Positions 28,266-42,407 of a stretch of 64,000 nucleotides of DNA are shown here, one piece after another. A program made the translations under genes and the position numbers. Under the pieces are notes generated by a model. That model searched no databases, was not told the DNA's origin, and saw only the letters and a list, made by a program, of their open reading frames with translations. This DNA comes from Betaproteobacteria bacterium (GTDB lineage Bacteria > Pseudomonadota > Gammaproteobacteria > Burkholderiales > SG8-39), in the NCBI GenBank assembly GCA_947478805.1, contig CANJXQ010000001.1, positions 1 through 64,000 of the forward strand, given 5' to 3'. The first letter of the stretch is position 1. Each line of letters opens with the position of its first letter.

Positions 28266-28465
28266 TCGCCCCCTCCTCTTTGGTCAAACGAACGACGGAA
28301 AATTCAATCCCACCTTTTACGGCTGGCAGCTCGAAACGGCCTTATTCGCCAACCCGCACTCTCTCGCAGGAAATTTCCTGCAGCGCCCACCTAGTATCGA
28401 GGATCAAAGGGCGTTGCCGAGAGGCCGGACAAGCCTGCCCTTGCTCGTCGAACTCGGCGCCTCCC

Positions 28466-30094
28466 CTACTCCCACTCAATGGTCGCCGGCGGCTTGCTTG
28501 AAATGTCGTAGACCACGCGATTGATGCCGCGCACTTCGTTGATGATGCGGTTGGAGACGCGAGCCAGCAGCTCGTGCGGCAGCGGTGCCCAGTCGGCAGT
28601 CATGAAGTCGGTGGTCTGCACGGCGCGCAGCGACACCACATACTCGTAGGTCCGGCCATCGCCCATGACACCCACGGACTTGACGGGCAGGAACACGGCG
28701 AAGGCCTGGGCGGTGCGGTCGTACCAGCTCACGCCCTGAGCGTCCTTGTGGCTGAGCAGCTCCTCGATGAAGATGGCGTCCGCCCGCTTGAGCAGGTCGG
28801 CAAATTCGCGCTTGACCGCCCCCAGGATGCGCACGCCCAGGCCGGGGCCGGGGAAGGGATGGCGAAACACCATTTCGCGCGGCAACCCAAGCGCAAGGCC
28901 GAGGTGGCGGACTTCATCCTTGAACAGTTCGCGCAGGGGTTCGAGCAGCTTCAGGTGCAGGGTCTCCGGCAGCCCGCCCACGTTGTGGTGCGACTTGATG
29001 GTGTGCGCCTTCTTGGTCTTGGCGCCGGCTGATTCGATCACATCCGGATAGATGGTGCCCTGCGCCAGCCACTTCACCTTGGGGAACTTCTTGGCCTCGG
29101 TCTGGAAGACTTCCACGAACTCCCGACCGATGATCTTCCGCTTTTGTTCCGGGTCGGCAACGCCTGCCAATTCCTGCATGAAGCGCTCGCTGGCATCCAC
29201 CATGTCCACGCGCACGCCGAGGTTGCGCGCGAAGGTCGCCATGACCTGCTCTCCCTCGTTGAGGCGGAGCAGCCCGTTGTCGACGAAGACGCAGGTCAGC
29301 CGGTCGCCGATGGCCTTGTGGATCAGCGCCGCCGCCACCGCGGAGTCGACTCCGCCCGAGAGGCCGAGCAGGACTTCCTCGTCGCCCACCTGGGCGCGGA
29401 TTTTCTCGATCGCTTCGGACACGTAGTCCGGCATGTTCCAGTCGCCGCGGCAGCCGCAGATGTCGCGCACGAAGCGCGTCAGCATGGCCGTGCCCTTGAG
29501 CGTGTGCGTGACTTCCGGATGGAATTGCACGGCGTAGAAACGCCGCTTCTCGTCGGCCATGCCGGCGATGGGGCACGACTCGGTGGAGGCCATCAGCACG
29601 AACCCGGGCGGCATTTCCGTCACTTTATCGCCGTGGCTCATCCACACCTTGAGCATGCCGTGGCCTTCGGCGGTGCGGGAGTCCTCGATGCCATCCAGCA
29701 GCCGGGTGTGCCCGCGCGCCCTCACCTCGGCAAAGCCGAACTCGCGCACGTGGCCCAGTTCGACCTTGCCGCCCAGTTGCGCCGCCATGGTCTGCATGCC
29801 GTAGCAGATGCCGAACACCGGCACGCCCAGCTCAAATACGACCTGGGGCGCGCGCGGCGTGTCGCCTTCGGTGACCGAGGCATGGCTGCCGGACAGGATG
29901 ATGCCGGTCGGCGCGAACTTGCGGATGAATTCATCGCCGACATCGTAGGGGTGCAACTCGGAGTACACCCCGGCGTCGCGCACCCGGCGCGCGATCAGCT
30001 GGGTGACCTGCGAGCCGAAGTCGAGAATCAGGATCTTGTCATGTTTCCCAGGACGTCCCCGTTGCTCCTGGCTATTTTTGGTTATTGTTGTCAC
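28466..30094 (-). CDS. guaA: GMP synthase (glutamine-hydrolyzing)
   Basis: [72 protein letters not shown]-terminal [24 protein letters not shown]. Confidence 0.98.
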   Translation of the reverse strand: MTTITKNSQEQRGRPGKHDKILILDFGSQVTQLIARRVRDAGVYSELHPYDVGDEFIRKFAPTGIILSGSHASVTEGDTPRAPQVVFELGVPVFGICYGMQTMAAQLGGKVELGHVREFGFAEVRARGHTRLLDGIEDSRTAEGHGMLKVWMSHGDKVTEMPPGFVLMASTESCPIAGMADEKRRFYAVQFHPEVTHTLKGTAMLTRFVRDICGCRGDWNMPDYVSEAIEKIRAQVGDEEVLLGLSGGVDSAVAAALIHKAIGDRLTCVFVDNGLLRLNEGEQVMATFARNLGVRVDMVDASERFMQELAGVADPEQKRKIIGREFVEVFQTEAKKFPKVKWLAQGTIYPDVIESAGAKTKKAHTIKSHHNVGGLPETLHLKLLEPLRELFKDEVRHLGLALGLPREMVFRHPFPGPGLGVRILGAVKREFADLLKRADAIFIEELLSHKDAQGVSWYDRTAQAFAVFLPVKSVGVMGDGRTYEYVVSLRAVQTTDFMTADWAPLPHELLARVSNRIINEVRGINRVVYDISSKPPATIEWE

Positions 30095-30100
30095 TGTGGG

Positions 30101-31624
<1,524 letters not shown>

Positions 31625-31773
31625 CTGCGCGGACGGTGCCAGGGTGCCTTCCGTGCTGCAGAAATCACGAGATCGCACACTCGTCAATTGACTCCCTGCG
31701 GGAAAACCCTTAGCGTGCCGGGGTATCTGTGTGCCAGCACTCTGCGGGTCACGTCGTAGCGAGGACGGAAAAC

Positions 31774-32265
31774 ATGTTGAAGCCGACAATGGCGTTTTTG
31801 GCGTGCGCCGTAACCCTGATGGCTGCGCATGCCCGCGCGCAGATCAACAAGTGCGTGGATGCGGGAGGCAAGACGTTCTATTCGCAGGCCCCCTGCCCGC
31901 CCAGTTCAAAAAGCTCGACCATCCGGCCGGCGGCCCCGCCGGCGTCGCCGCCAGCAGCCAGCGGTGCCGCCACAAGCGGGGCTGCAAAGTCATCCGGCCC
32001 CAAATCTGCTGCCGAACTGGAGCTGGAGTTTCGCAAGCGGCGAACCGAGCAAGCCGAGGCGGCAAAGAAAGACCAGGACAAGGCAACCGAAGCCCGCCAG
32101 CGCGAGGAGAATTGCCGCAGCTCGAAAGGTACGTTGGCCAGTATAGACAGCGGCGGCCGCCAGAGCCGCGTCAACGACAAGGGCGAGCGCTATGTACTGG
32201 ATGATGCGCAGGCGGCCCAGGAGCGCGATCGCGCCAAGCAGGCAGTCGAACAGTGGTGCAAGTGA
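31774..32265 (+). CDS. DUF4124 domain-containing protein
   Basis: Signal peptide then INKCVDAGGKTFYSQAPCP; GAGGA upstream of ATG at 31774. Confidence 0.85.
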   Translation: MLKPTMAFLACAVTLMAAHARAQINKCVDAGGKTFYSQAPCPPSSKSSTIRPAAPPASPPAASGAATSGAAKSSGPKSAAELELEFRKRRTEQAEAAKKDQDKATEARQREENCRSSKGTLASIDSGGRQSRVNDKGERYVLDDAQAAQERDRAKQAVEQWCK

Positions 32266-32272
32266 GCCGCGC

Positions 32273-32650
32273 TTAGCGACCCCTGCGTTGGATTGACGTA
32301 TCGCGGCTGGCGCGTTTCACCGCCAGTTGGCGCCGCGCTTCTTTCGGGCTCATCAGAAGCGGCCCCAGGATTTCGATGCGTTGCTCAGTCGATACCGGTG
32401 CGCTGGACTGGATACGACGACCGTAGCTGGACAAAACCCATTCGCGTTCGGCCAGGTGGGGATACTCGCGCAGGAGCCCGCTGGCCTCGATTGCATCACG
32501 GACCGTCATTCCCGGGAACACCCGGACTTTGCGTATCGTGCCCAGCCCGTCAGCGCCGCAAAGGACCTCGACGAACACTTTTGCCTCGCTTGGCTGCGCG
32601 GGTCCGCGGGACGACAGATCGACTTGGGATGGCTTCAAGTCACGCGTCAT
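32273..32650 (-). CDS. rnfH: RnfH family protein (ubiquitin-like fold)
   Basis: VFVEVLCGADGLGTIRKVRVFPGMTVRDAIEASGLLREYPHL...YGRRIQ; next to ratA. Confidence 0.88.
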   Translation of the reverse strand: MTRDLKPSQVDLSSRGPAQPSEAKVFVEVLCGADGLGTIRKVRVFPGMTVRDAIEASGLLREYPHLAEREWVLSSYGRRIQSSAPVSTEQRIEILGPLLMSPKEARRQLAVKRASRDTSIQRRGR

Positions 32651-32668
32651 TGTGCGATGGCTACGAGC

Positions 32669-33103
32669 CTAATGCCCGTGCAGGGCGTCTGCCCTTTGGA
32701 CGAAAGCATCCACCAGTGAGGAGGCGATCTGCTTGAACACCGGGCCGATCGCTGCCGCGAGCAGGCGATTCGAGAACTCATAGTTGATCTGCAGGCTGAC
32801 CTTTGCGGCACTCTCATCCAGCGGCTTGAAGTGCCAGGTGCCGGACAGGGTTCGAAACGGACCTGATACCAGATTGATGCGTATCGTATCCGTTCCCTCC
32901 AGGGTATTTTCGGTGGTAAAGCCTTGCCTGATGCCGTGAAAGTCGATCATCAGGCTCGCCCGGGTCGCGCGTTCATTGCGCGATTCCACCCTGGCTGAAC
33001 CACACCATGGAAGGAATAATGGGTAGCACTCGATGTCCTCGACCAGCGCGCGCATGCGTTGGGCGCTGTGGGCCACCAGTACCGAACGCTCAACGGTAAT
33101 CAT
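32669..33103 (-). CDS. ratA: RatA/COQ10-like START-domain protein
   Basis: ITVERSVLVAHSAQRMRALVEDIECYPLFLPWCGSARVESR; next to rnfH and smpB. Confidence 0.88.
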   Translation of the reverse strand: MITVERSVLVAHSAQRMRALVEDIECYPLFLPWCGSARVESRNERATRASLMIDFHGIRQGFTTENTLEGTDTIRINLVSGPFRTLSGTWHFKPLDESAAKVSLQINYEFSNRLLAAAIGPVFKQIASSLVDAFVQRADALHGH

Positions 33104-33146
33104 GGATACGAGCGGGTAAAATGGCCTTTCTTGCGAAAGGTATCGG

Positions 33147-33596
33147 TTGAGCATCGTCGAGAATCGGAAGGCGTTTCACGATTACTTCATAGAGGAGCGC
33201 CTCGAGGCCGGGTTGGCCCTGCTTGGCTGGGAGGTCAAGTCGGTGCGAGCCGGAAGGACGCAGCTCAAGGAGGCGTATGTCCATATCCGGGGCAACGAAG
33301 TTTTCCTGATCGGCGCGCATTTCAGCCCGCTGGCCTCCACCTCCACGCATGTGACGGCCGACCCGACGCGCGCCCGCAAGCTGCTGCTTCATGAGGCCGA
33401 AATCAACAAGCTCGCGGGAAAGGTCGATCGCGCTGGGTACACGCTGGTCCCCATCAACCTGCACTTCACCAAGGGGCGAATCAAGCTGGAGATCGGCTTG
33501 GCCAAGGGGAAGAAGCAGTATGACAAGCGCGAAGACGAAAAGCGCAAGGACTGGCAGCGCGAGCAGCAGCGCATCATGAAATCTCGCAAGGGCTGA
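33147..33596 (+). CDS. smpB: SsrA-binding protein, TTG start
   Basis: [46 protein letters not shown]-terminal [21 protein letters not shown]. Confidence 0.97.
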   Translation: MSIVENRKAFHDYFIEERLEAGLALLGWEVKSVRAGRTQLKEAYVHIRGNEVFLIGAHFSPLASTSTHVTADPTRARKLLLHEAEINKLAGKVDRAGYTLVPINLHFTKGRIKLEIGLAKGKKQYDKREDEKRKDWQREQQRIMKSRKG

Positions 33597-33622
33597 TTGC
33601 CGCACATCACAGCACTCACGAC

Positions 33623-36013
33623 CTAGGCCGCGCGTCCCGCAGACCACCCTGCGACCGCCCGCCAGGTGTCCACGACCGTATCCGGATTGAGTGACAGGCT
33701 GCCGATACCCTGCTCGACCAGCCAGAGCGCGAAGTCCGTGTGGTCCGAGGGGCCTTGGCCGCAGATGCCGATGTACTTGTTCGACTTCCGGCATGCGGCG
33801 ATGGCCATTGATAACAAGGCCTTGACCGCTCCATCGCGTTCGTCGAATCCTTCGGCCACGAGCCCGGAGTCGCGATCGAGGCCCAACGTCAGCTGCGTGA
33901 GATCGTTCGACCCGATCGAGAATCCGTCGAAATGCTCCAGGAATTGTTCCGCGAGCAAAGCATTGGATGGCACCTCGCACATCATGATCACGCGCAGTCC
34001 GTTGCTGCCACGGCGCAATCCGTTTTCCGCTAGGAGATGGACCACGTTGGCCGCTTCGGCGACGGTACGCACAAAAGGAATCATGATCTCGACATTGGTC
34101 AAGCCCATCTCGTCCCTGACCCTTCTCATGGCCTCGCACTCCAGCTCGAAGCAGGGACGAAAGGATGGCGCGACGTAACGGGAGGCGCCGCGAAAACCCA
34201 GCATCGGATTCTCTTCTTCGGGCTCATAGGCGGCCCCGCCCACCAGCTTGCGGTATTCATTCGATTTGAAGTCGGAGAGCCTGACGATGACCGGCTTTGG
34301 CCAGAAGGCGGCTGCGATCGTGGAGACGCCTTCCATCACCTTGGTCACGAAGAAATCCCGTGGCGTGGCATAGCCGCGGGATGCGGCGTCCACCGCCGAT
34401 TTGATCTCCGGCGGCAGCTTCGGATGGTCGAGGATGGCCTTTGGGTGTATCCCGATCATGTTGTTGATGACAAATTCAAGCCGCGCAAGACCGACCCCGT
34501 CGTTCGGGATTTTTTGAAAGTCAAATGCGAGGCTGGGATTACCCACGTTCATCATGATCTTGACAGGGGATGCGGGCAAGGGACCGATGGTGTCCGATGA
34601 GCGTTCGACGGCGAGCGCACCTCGATAGACATGACCGGTGTCCCCTTCGGAGCAGGAAACGGTGACAGTTTCCCCGTCGCGCAAACGCTCGGTGGCGTCG
34701 CCGCAGCCGACGACCGCAGGTATTCCGAGCTCGCGCGCAATGATCGCCGCATGGCAAGTGCGGCCCCCCCGGTTGGTGACAATCGCCGAGGCACGTTTCA
34801 TGATCGGCTCCCAATTCGGGTCGGTCATGTCCGTGACCAGCACGTCGCCGTCATGCAATTCGCCCATGTCGGTTGCATGCTTGACCACGCGCACGGTTCC
34901 AACGCCGATCTTGTGACCGATCGCACGTCCCGAGGCCAGGATCTCGGACTTCCCCAGCAGCCGAAACCGCTCCTGGCTGCCGCCGGCCGGCCGGGATTTC
35001 ACGGTTTCGGGACGCGCCTGGAGAATGTAGAGCAATCCGTCGCCACCATCCTTGGCCCACTCGATGTCCATCGGGCACCCGTAATGCTGTTCGATCTGGA
35101 CCGCATACCGCGCGAGCTCGATCACGTCGCCATCCTTGAGTGAAAACTGGTCACGCTCAGCCTGCGCCACCTCCACGACTTCCACGGGGCGCCCGATCGC
35201 CGAGGCGCTGGCGAAGCGCATTTTCTGTGCCTTGGATCCGAGCGTGCGCCGAATGATGGGTGCTTTGCCCGCGCCCAGCATCGGTTTGTGCACGTAGAAC
35301 TCATCCGGGTTCACGGCCCCTTGCACAACCATTTCCCCGAGTCCCCAGGAAGAGGTCAGAAACACGACGTCGCGAAAACCGGACTCGGTGTCGAGGGTGA
35401 AAATGACGCCGCTGGCGCCGATATCGCTGCGAATCATGCGCTGGATGCCCGCGGAAAGCGCAACGGCAGAGTGTGCGAAGCCCTTGTGGATCCGGTAGGA
35501 AATGGCCCGGTCATTGAACAGTGAAGCGAACACTTGATGTACCGCTTTCAACACCGCATCCAGCCCGCGAACATTGAGAAAACTCTCCTGCTGCCCTGCG
35601 AAGGAGGCATCCGGCAGATCTTCCGCGGTAGCACTGGACCTCACCGCCACCGACACCTCCTGCGAGGCTCCGGACATCAGATCGGCATAGTGAGTGCGGA
35701 TCGCTGCCTCGAGCGGTGCGGGCAATGGGGTGTCCAGGATCATTTTCCGTATGAGCGCGCCGACCCGCGCCAGTTCCGCCACGTCTTCGATATCAAGCGC
35801 GTCGAGGAGCGCATGGATTCGTCCAGCCAAGCCATCCAAATCCAGAAAATCACGATAGGCCTTGGCTGTCGTGGCGAATCCTGCGGGCACCCGGATGCCT
35901 GCGTCCGACAACCGACCAATCATCTCCCCCAGCGAGGCATTCTTCCCCCCGACCTGTTCGATGTCGGCCATGCGAATCTGCTGAAAAGGAATGACATATG
36001 CGTTGTCTGTCAT
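33623..36013 (-). CDS. ppsA: Phosphoenolpyruvate synthase
   Basis: [60 protein letters not shown]. Confidence 0.98.
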   Translation of the reverse strand: MTDNAYVIPFQQIRMADIEQVGGKNASLGEMIGRLSDAGIRVPAGFATTAKAYRDFLDLDGLAGRIHALLDALDIEDVAELARVGALIRKMILDTPLPAPLEAAIRTHYADLMSGASQEVSVAVRSSATAEDLPDASFAGQQESFLNVRGLDAVLKAVHQVFASLFNDRAISYRIHKGFAHSAVALSAGIQRMIRSDIGASGVIFTLDTESGFRDVVFLTSSWGLGEMVVQGAVNPDEFYVHKPMLGAGKAPIIRRTLGSKAQKMRFASASAIGRPVEVVEVAQAERDQFSLKDGDVIELARYAVQIEQHYGCPMDIEWAKDGGDGLLYILQARPETVKSRPAGGSQERFRLLGKSEILASGRAIGHKIGVGTVRVVKHATDMGELHDGDVLVTDMTDPNWEPIMKRASAIVTNRGGRTCHAAIIARELGIPAVVGCGDATERLRDGETVTVSCSEGDTGHVYRGALAVERSSDTIGPLPASPVKIMMNVGNPSLAFDFQKIPNDGVGLARLEFVINNMIGIHPKAILDHPKLPPEIKSAVDAASRGYATPRDFFVTKVMEGVSTIAAAFWPKPVIVRLSDFKSNEYRKLVGGAAYEPEEENPMLGFRGASRYVAPSFRPCFELECEAMRRVRDEMGLTNVEIMIPFVRTVAEAANVVHLLAENGLRRGSNGLRVIMMCEVPSNALLAEQFLEHFDGFSIGSNDLTQLTLGLDRDSGLVAEGFDERDGAVKALLSMAIAACRKSNKYIGICGQGPSDHTDFALWLVEQGIGSLSLNPDTVVDTWRAVAGWSAGRAA

Positions 36014-36116
36014 GGCGGCCTTTATCGGGAACTGTCTGGTATGACCCCATATTCTACCGGCGCGTGGCTACAATACTGGGCGCGAGCAGAGACAATTCCA
36101 TCGGAGACGCCATTCC

Positions 36117-36938
36117 ATGCCGTTCGTTCGGACCGTATTCCTCGTTTCAGACGGAACCGGCATTACCGTGGAAATGTTGGGACACAGTCTTTTGTCGCAG
36201 TTTGAAGGCATCGAGTTCCGGCAGATCACCGCCCCGTTCGTCAACAGCGTGGAGAAAGCCGAGGAATGGGCGGCACGGATCGCGGAATTGTCGCGCCGGG
36301 GCGAACGCCCCATTGTATTGACAACATTGGTCAACGACCCTGTGCGCGCGGTGTTCCAGTCCACTGGTGCCTTCGTGATGGACTTCTTTGAAACGTTCCT
36401 GGACCCGCTGGAGCGGGAGCTCAATGCCAAATCGACCCACACCATGGGCCGGTCCCACAGCGCCACTGACAAGGCCGAGTACCAGCAGCGGATGGAGGCC
36501 GTTAATTTTTCGCTCGCGCATGATGACGGGATTACTGCACGCGACTTGCCCAATGCCGACGTAATACTGGTAGGTGTGTCGCGAAGTGGTAAAACGCCGA
36601 CCTGCCTCTATCTGGCCCTGCAGTTCGGCGTAAAGGCGGCCAACTATCCGCTGATTCCCGAGGATTTCGAACGCGACGCGCTTCCGGATTCGCTAAGGCC
36701 ATTTGTGGCGAAGACCTACGGCCTTTCCATTGCTCCAGAACGCTTGAGTGAAATACGCAATGAGCGCCGACCAGGGAGCAAATACGCGCGGTTGGACAAT
36801 TGCCGGATGGAGGTTGCCAGCGCCGAGGCGATGATGAAACGCGAGGGCATCCGCTGGATCAACTCGACCACCAAGTCGATAGAGGAAATCGCTGCAACCA
36901 TCATGGCGGAGACCAAGATCGTGCGTCGCGCCTACTGA
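36117..36938 (+). CDS. ppsR: Phosphoenolpyruvate synthase regulatory protein (kinase/pyrophosphorylase)
   Basis: [51 protein letters not shown]; divergent from ppsA. Confidence 0.96.
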   Translation: MPFVRTVFLVSDGTGITVEMLGHSLLSQFEGIEFRQITAPFVNSVEKAEEWAARIAELSRRGERPIVLTTLVNDPVRAVFQSTGAFVMDFFETFLDPLERELNAKSTHTMGRSHSATDKAEYQQRMEAVNFSLAHDDGITARDLPNADVILVGVSRSGKTPTCLYLALQFGVKAANYPLIPEDFERDALPDSLRPFVAKTYGLSIAPERLSEIRNERRPGSKYARLDNCRMEVASAEAMMKREGIRWINSTTKSIEEIAATIMAETKIVRRAY

Positions 36939-36953
36939 GGCTTATGGCGAGGA

Positions 36954-37754
36954 CTAGTGCTGGACCACCTTCGCTTGAGGCGAGCGCTGTCGTGTCTGCT
37001 CGAAAAGGCAGATGGCCACCGCAGCGGCAACGTTCAGCGATTCTGCAGCCTTTGCCATCGGTACCTTGAGGCGCAGGGTGGAGGTCGCCATCAGATTTGG
37101 CGACAGGCCCGCCCCTTCGTTGCCGAATATCCAGGTTATCGGGACCGAGAGCCGAGCGTCATACAAGGAGACATCGGAGTGCGGGCTCGTTGCTGCGACC
37201 GTCACAAGTGAGCCGGATGCCAGCACAAGCAGGTCGGCGTCCTCATGAATGGACAGGTGGAAATGCGCGCCCATGCCGGAACGCATTACCTTGGGCGACC
37301 ACGCGTAGGCGCTGCCCGGCGACAAGGCAATGTGCTGTATGCCTGCGGCAACCGCTGTTCGAAAAATGGAGCCGAGATTCCCCGGGTCCTGTATGCCTTC
37401 AAGCAGCAACGCGGTCGTGGGCTCGGTGGGCCATGATCCCGCATCAGGAATTCTGCATATTCCCATCAGGCCCTGGGAATTGACGACCTGTGAAATGTTC
37501 GCAAACAGATTGTCGGCAAGAACGATGCGCTTTTTTCCGGGCAAGGATTCCAGCCGAGTTCTTCGGGTTGCATCGAGGCTTGCCGATTCGGAGATGATCA
37601 ATGTCTCCGCGGCCTTGCCGGAATCCGACAACGCACAGAGCAGCCGTTCTCCCTCGATCAGCGCCAGGCCTTGGGCGCGACATTGTCGGCTCGATCCGGC
37701 CAGCCTGGCGAGTTCCTGGAATTCGCTGTTGCTCCTTGATCGAATGATCTTCAT
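36954..37754 (-). CDS. TrmH/SpoU family RNA methyltransferase
   Basis: [56 protein letters not shown]. Confidence 0.94.
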   Translation of the reverse strand: MKIIRSRSNSEFQELARLAGSSRQCRAQGLALIEGERLLCALSDSGKAAETLIISESASLDATRRTRLESLPGKKRIVLADNLFANISQVVNSQGLMGICRIPDAGSWPTEPTTALLLEGIQDPGNLGSIFRTAVAAGIQHIALSPGSAYAWSPKVMRSGMGAHFHLSIHEDADLLVLASGSLVTVAATSPHSDVSLYDARLSVPITWIFGNEGAGLSPNLMATSTLRLKVPMAKAAESLNVAAAVAICLFEQTRQRSPQAKVVQH

Positions 37755-38332
37755 GGCGAACAGGGGGCCAACAGCAGCCGCCGCACCGGCCCGAAGCTCT
37801 TGCGATGTATCGGCAATACGCCAAGCCTGGCGATGGCCTCCAGGTGGGACCGGGTGGGATAGCCCTTGTGGCGGTCAAAACCGTAGCCCGGGTAGGTGTC
37901 GTGGATGGTCAGCATCTGTGCATCTCGCTCGGTCTTGGCGAGAATGGATGCCGCTGAAATTTCCGCAACAGTCGCGTCGCCGCCGATGATCGCTCGTACG
38001 CTGTGGGGGATGTCGGGGCAATGTACCCCGTCAACCAGCACTTCATCGGGCTGGATGCCAAGTGCCTCGATGGCGCGCTTCATCGCCAACAAGGAGGCTC
38101 GCAGAATGTTCAGGTGATCGATTTCATCCACGCTGGCCCAGCCGATGGCCCATGCAATGGCACGTTCGCGTATCAACCGTGCCAGCGCTTCACGCCTTTT
38201 CTCCGACAGCTTCTTGGAGTCTGCGAGCCCGGCAATCGGTCGATGGGGGTCGAGAATGACCGCTGCGGCGCACACCGGTCCGGCCAGCGGCCCCCTTCCC
38301 GCCTCATCAGTGCCGCAGATCAGGGCAGGCAT
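37751..38332 (-). CDS. rnhB: Ribonuclease HII
   Basis: [42 protein letters not shown]. Confidence 0.96.
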   Translation of the reverse strand: MPALICGTDEAGRGPLAGPVCAAAVILDPHRPIAGLADSKKLSEKRREALARLIRERAIAWAIGWASVDEIDHLNILRASLLAMKRAIEALGIQPDEVLVDGVHCPDIPHSVRAIIGGDATVAEISAASILAKTERDAQMLTIHDTYPGYGFDRHKGYPTRSHLEAIARLGVLPIHRKSFGPVRRLLLAPCSP

Positions 38333-39483
38333 TCGAGGACAGCCTCTGCTGCCCGAGATGCGGCATCGCATCGCAAGCGGTGATGGATGTTCGCGAACTC
38401 CGACTGCAGGCGGGCACGCACGACGCCGTCTCCGAGCTCATTGAGGACTGCTTGCGCGAGGTTTTCCGGCGTTGCTTCGTCCTGCAGGAGTTCCGGAACG
38501 ATGAAGCGTCCGGCGACAATATTGGGCAGGCCCACCCACTCCTGATAGCGCATTCGCGACATGATTTTCCAACTGCTGGGGGCCATGCGGTAGGCAATGA
38601 CCATGGGCTTGCGATAGAGGGCAGTTTCCAGGGTGGCAGTGCCGCTTGCCACCAGCACCACGTTGGAGGCTGCGATGGCTTCGCGGGCGTGGCCGAACAG
38701 GATCGTCAGTGGCAGCGATTCAGCTCCCAGCGCATAGAGACTTTGCTCGAACAGATCGCGGGTCTCGCGGCTGACCATGGGCACGAGGAACCGCGCACCA
38801 GGGCGCTGCCGGTCGATCAGCATGGCGGTTCTGATGAATGCGTCTGCCATGTACTTCAGCTCGGATTGCCGGCTTCCGGGTAGCAGCGCAATGACCGTTT
38901 GGCCGGGAGTAATCTGAAGTTGCTCGCGGGCATTGGCTGTCTGGTCTTCCTCCGGTACCAGGTCGGCCATCGGGTGGCCTACGTAGGTTGCCTGGATACC
39001 GGCCTTCGAATAGATCTCTTCCTCGAACGGGAACAGTACAAGGACCTTGCTGACCGATTTGCCGATGTTCTTGATGCGCCCGCCACGCCAAGCCCATATT
39101 GACGGGCCCACATAGTGTACGGTCCGGATCGATTCGCCTTTGAGCCTGCGCTCCAGCGCAAGGTTGAAGTCCGGCGCGTCGATGCCGATGAATATCGAGG
39201 GACGCAGCTTGCTGAGGCGCCGGAAAAGGCTTCGGCGCATCGAGGTGATGCCCGCATAGTGGCGCAGCACCTCGGCATAGCCCCTCACGGCCAAACGTTC
39301 CATGGGATACCACGACTCGAAACCAAGGGCTTCCATTTTCGGCCCTCCGATACCGACGAATCTCGCTCCGGGCAGCCTTCGCGTCAATTCAGCCATGAGG
39401 CTTGCCCCAAGAAAATCCCCGGAGGCCTCACCTGCAACCATGGCAATGGTTTGAACCTGAACCTGCGTGGGATGTGCGCCCAT
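38320..39483 (-). CDS. lpxB: Lipid-A-disaccharide synthase
   Basis: [66 protein letters not shown]. Confidence 0.97.
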   Translation of the reverse strand: MGAHPTQVQVQTIAMVAGEASGDFLGASLMAELTRRLPGARFVGIGGPKMEALGFESWYPMERLAVRGYAEVLRHYAGITSMRRSLFRRLSKLRPSIFIGIDAPDFNLALERRLKGESIRTVHYVGPSIWAWRGGRIKNIGKSVSKVLVLFPFEEEIYSKAGIQATYVGHPMADLVPEEDQTANAREQLQITPGQTVIALLPGSRQSELKYMADAFIRTAMLIDRQRPGARFLVPMVSRETRDLFEQSLYALGAESLPLTILFGHAREAIAASNVVLVASGTATLETALYRKPMVIAYRMAPSSWKIMSRMRYQEWVGLPNIVAGRFIVPELLQDEATPENLAQAVLNELGDGVVRARLQSEFANIHHRLRCDAASRAAEAVLECLP

Positions 39484-39489
39484 GACCCG

Positions 39490-40260
39490 TTATCGGATGA
39501 TTCCCCGTCCGGCCCTCGACAGGAATGTTGCCAGCAATGACAGTTCCGGCTCTGACTGGGTCCTGTTCGCGATCTCTGTTCGAGCCTGCTCCAGCGAAAG
39601 CCCGGATTTGTACATTGTCTTGTAGGCGGATTTGATATGCGCGATTTCAACTGCGGAAAATCCGCGACGACGCAAGCCCTCGGAATTGATGCCATGCGGC
39701 TGTGCAGTGTTGCCCGCGGCAGTGACATAAGGCGGCAGATCCTGCAGGAGAATGGTTCCCATGGCCGTCAATGAATGCGCCCCGATGTGGACGAATTGAT
39801 GGACTACGGTGAATCCTCCAAGAATGGCGTAGTCACCGACATGCACGTGTCCGGCCAGTTGGGCATTGTTGGCGAATATGGTCCCGTTCCCGACCTGGCA
39901 ATCATGGGCCAGATGCACATAGGCCATGACCCAGTTGTCGTTTCCTACGCGAGTCGCGCCTGCATCCTGAACTGTTCCTCGATTCAGCGTGCAAAACTCC
40001 CGAATGGTATTTCGATCGCCTATTTCCAGCGTCGTCGCCTCCCCGGCGTACTTTTTGTCCTGCGGAGCCCCGCCGATCGATGAGTGCGGAAAGAAGCGGT
40101 TATCGCGCCCGATTCGCGTTGGCCCTTCGACGATCACATGCGAGCCGATCGTCGTGCCTGCTCCAATCACGACGTCCTTGCCTATCACCGCATAGGCACC
40201 GACAGAGACGCCGTCTGCCAGGCTTGCGTTTGGATCGACGATTGCTGTCGGGTGAATCAT
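39490..40260 (-). CDS. lpxA: UDP-N-acetylglucosamine acyltransferase
   Basis: [27 protein letters not shown] hexapeptide repeats; [24 protein letters not shown]. Confidence 0.97.
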   Translation of the reverse strand: MIHPTAIVDPNASLADGVSVGAYAVIGKDVVIGAGTTIGSHVIVEGPTRIGRDNRFFPHSSIGGAPQDKKYAGEATTLEIGDRNTIREFCTLNRGTVQDAGATRVGNDNWVMAYVHLAHDCQVGNGTIFANNAQLAGHVHVGDYAILGGFTVVHQFVHIGAHSLTAMGTILLQDLPPYVTAAGNTAQPHGINSEGLRRRGFSAVEIAHIKSAYKTMYKSGLSLEQARTEIANRTQSEPELSLLATFLSRAGRGIIR

Positions 40261-40697
40261 AGGGCCCGGACCGTGCACATCAGATTGGCTTCCGCCGCGA
40301 GATTTTCGCCAACCCGTGCGCGCGCCGAGAATTTCCAGATGCCGCGCACATGGCGCTCGATCGCCGACTCGAGAATCAGCTGGTCGCCGGGGAGAACTGG
40401 CCGCTTGAAGCGCGCGTCATCGATGCCGACGAAGTAGTAGACCGACTCCTTGTCCGGTTTGTTGCCCAGTGTCTTGAACGACAGGATGGCGGATACCTGC
40501 GCCAGCGCTTCAATGATCAGCACGCCAGGCATGACGGGATGGTGCGGGAAGTGCCCTGCGAAAAAGGGCTCGTTGATGCTGACATTCTTGATCCCGATTA
40601 TCCGCTTGCCCGGCTCGCATTCGAGCACCCGATCTACCAGCAGCATGGGGTATCGGTGCGGCAGGTATTCCAGGATGTCGGCTATGTCCATCATCAT
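40257..40697 (-). CDS. fabZ: 3-hydroxyacyl-ACP dehydratase
   Basis: [41 protein letters not shown]. Confidence 0.97.
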   Translation of the reverse strand: MMMDIADILEYLPHRYPMLLVDRVLECEPGKRIIGIKNVSINEPFFAGHFPHHPVMPGVLIIEALAQVSAILSFKTLGNKPDKESVYYFVGIDDARFKRPVLPGDQLILESAIERHVRGIWKFSARARVGENLAAEANLMCTVRAL

Positions 40698-41794
40698 TTT
40701 TCCTTTCGAGCCTTTCTTGTAGCGGGTTCCGCCGGGCGTACTGTTGAAGTACCAGCCGATTTCACCAGTTCCCGCACTCTCATAGACACTTCAGCGAGGT
40801 TTTTAATCGCGACCGCCGTGCGGCCCCACTGGCTGTGTTCGTCAAACGGGAATGCCCCAGTGTACGTGCCGGGTGAACGGATCGACTTGGTGATCAGCGT
40901 GGCCGCCGAAATATGAACCTTGTCGGCGATCTCAAGGTGCCCGAGAATGACGGCGCCACCTCCTATGGTGCAGTGCCGCCCGATGATCGCACTGCCGGCG
41001 ATGCCTACGCAGCCGGCAATCGCGGTGTGCGCTCCGATGCGCACGTTGTGCGCCACCTGTATGAGGTTGTCCAGCTTTACGCCATCGTCAATGATGGTGT
41101 CGTCCAGTGCCCCCCTGTCGATTGCTGTGTTCGCGCCGATTTCAACATCGTCGCCAATGAGGACGCGCCCGGTCTGAGGAATCTTCAGCCAGCGGCCATC
41201 CTTTTGCGCCATGCCAAAACCGTCAGCTCCGATAACTGCTCCCGAATGCACGATTCCCCGCTGGCCGATGCTGCATTTCTCATAAATTGTTACGTTGGCG
41301 TGCAAGCGCGTGTCTTTCCCGATCGACACGTCGTCGGACAGCACGCAACCCGGGCCAATGATTGCCCCGGCCTCGATCTTGGTTCTATGCCCTACATACG
41401 CGCCGGCGTCGATCCTTGCCATTGGCGACACCCGAGCATCATCCTCAACTATCGCCGCAGGGTGTCGACCGGGACTGAGTACGACTTTCGGCGCAAGAAG
41501 GATGGCTACTTCTGCAAAGTACAAGTAGGGGTTCTTGCAGAATATCGCTGGCAGCGTGGTGAAGATGGGTGAATCCGCAGGCAATATCACGGCACTTGCA
41601 CGAGACTCTTGAAGGAGGGGTCGATAGCGCAAGTCGCTGAGAAAGCTGATTTCGCCCTTGCCGGCATTTTTCAGGGAGGCAACGCGCTTGATCAGCGTTT
41701 TTCCCGGACCGCGCAGCGTGCCACCGAGTCTGTCGACGATGTCCTGCAGGCGCAGCGCGATGCCGGCGTTGGACTCACGCGCTTTATTCCTCAT
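40694..41794 (-). CDS. lpxD: UDP-3-O-(3-hydroxyacyl)glucosamine N-acyltransferase
   Basis: Left-handed beta-helix repeats; [38 protein letters not shown]. Confidence 0.97.
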   Translation of the reverse strand: MRNKARESNAGIALRLQDIVDRLGGTLRGPGKTLIKRVASLKNAGKGEISFLSDLRYRPLLQESRASAVILPADSPIFTTLPAIFCKNPYLYFAEVAILLAPKVVLSPGRHPAAIVEDDARVSPMARIDAGAYVGHRTKIEAGAIIGPGCVLSDDVSIGKDTRLHANVTIYEKCSIGQRGIVHSGAVIGADGFGMAQKDGRWLKIPQTGRVLIGDDVEIGANTAIDRGALDDTIIDDGVKLDNLIQVAHNVRIGAHTAIAGCVGIAGSAIIGRHCTIGGGAVILGHLEIADKVHISAATLITKSIRSPGTYTGAFPFDEHSQWGRTAVAIKNLAEVSMRVRELVKSAGTSTVRPAEPATRKARKEK

Positions 41795-41805
41795 CAGGGT
41801 ATCGG

Positions 41806-42369
41806 CTATTTCGCTGCAGGCTTGCTGTCGTCGAGCGCCTTGACGACCTTGTCGGTGATGTCTATGCGTGGGTCGGCCCAGACTGCCTCTTGAAAAACGA
41901 TATCGAATTTCTCCGACTCCGCAATTTGACGGACGACGCGATTTGCCCTCTCCAACACACCCGCGAGTTCCTCATTGCGACGCTGGTTGAGGTCTTCACG
42001 GAATTCGCGCTGCTTGCGCTGGAACTCCCGATTCAAGTCAGTGAGTTCGCGTTCACGGTTCCGACGATCACTCTCCGACATCGTCGCAGCATTTTTCTCG
42101 AAAGCGCCCTGACTAAGCTTCAACTGCTCAGCGAGCTTTGCAATTTCCTGGTCGCGCTTGGCAAATTCGGCCTCGATTTTTTTCTGCGCCCTAACGGCCG
42201 GGGCAGCGTCACGCAGGATCCTGTCCAGGCTGACGAATCCGATCTTTCCTTGTGCCAGTGCCGGGTTGGTCGCCAGCGGCGAAAAAATGGCGATGCACCA
42301 TATGCCCACGCTTAGAAGCCGACGCACCCCAACCCCCAATTGCCGCCATGCAAGTAGCCCATGCCGCAC
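41806..42369 (-). CDS. OmpH/Skp family periplasmic chaperone
   Basis: Signal peptide; KIGFVSLDRILRDAAPAVRAQKKIEAEFAKRDQEI coiled coil; between bamA and lpxD. Confidence 0.93.
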   Translation of the reverse strand: MRHGLLAWRQLGVGVRRLLSVGIWCIAIFSPLATNPALAQGKIGFVSLDRILRDAAPAVRAQKKIEAEFAKRDQEIAKLAEQLKLSQGAFEKNAATMSESDRRNRERELTDLNREFQRKQREFREDLNQRRNEELAGVLERANRVVRQIAESEKFDIVFQEAVWADPRIDITDKVVKALDDSKPAAK

Positions 42370-42394
42370 TTTCTGTTGCTCTTGAAGGACGAAA

Positions 42395-42400
42395 ATTATA
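42395..42400 (-). promoter_or_regulatory. Candidate internal -10 box (TATAAT) between bamA and ompH
   Basis: attata on plus strand, 25 nt upstream of the ompH ATG; only weak -35 candidates. Confidence 0.3.
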
Positions 42401-42407
42401 CTAATCG

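Noticed and set aside
32669-33103. RatA as toxin of a RatA/RnfH toxin-antitoxin system
   Set aside because: The pair is a conserved core locus next to smpB; RatA belongs to the COQ10/START family and toxicity is not established here, so no TA system is claimed.
33090-34139. 349-aa minus-strand ORF across smpB and the ppsA 3' end
   Set aside because: Opposes conserved SmpB and overlaps PpsA in another frame; no family resemblance.
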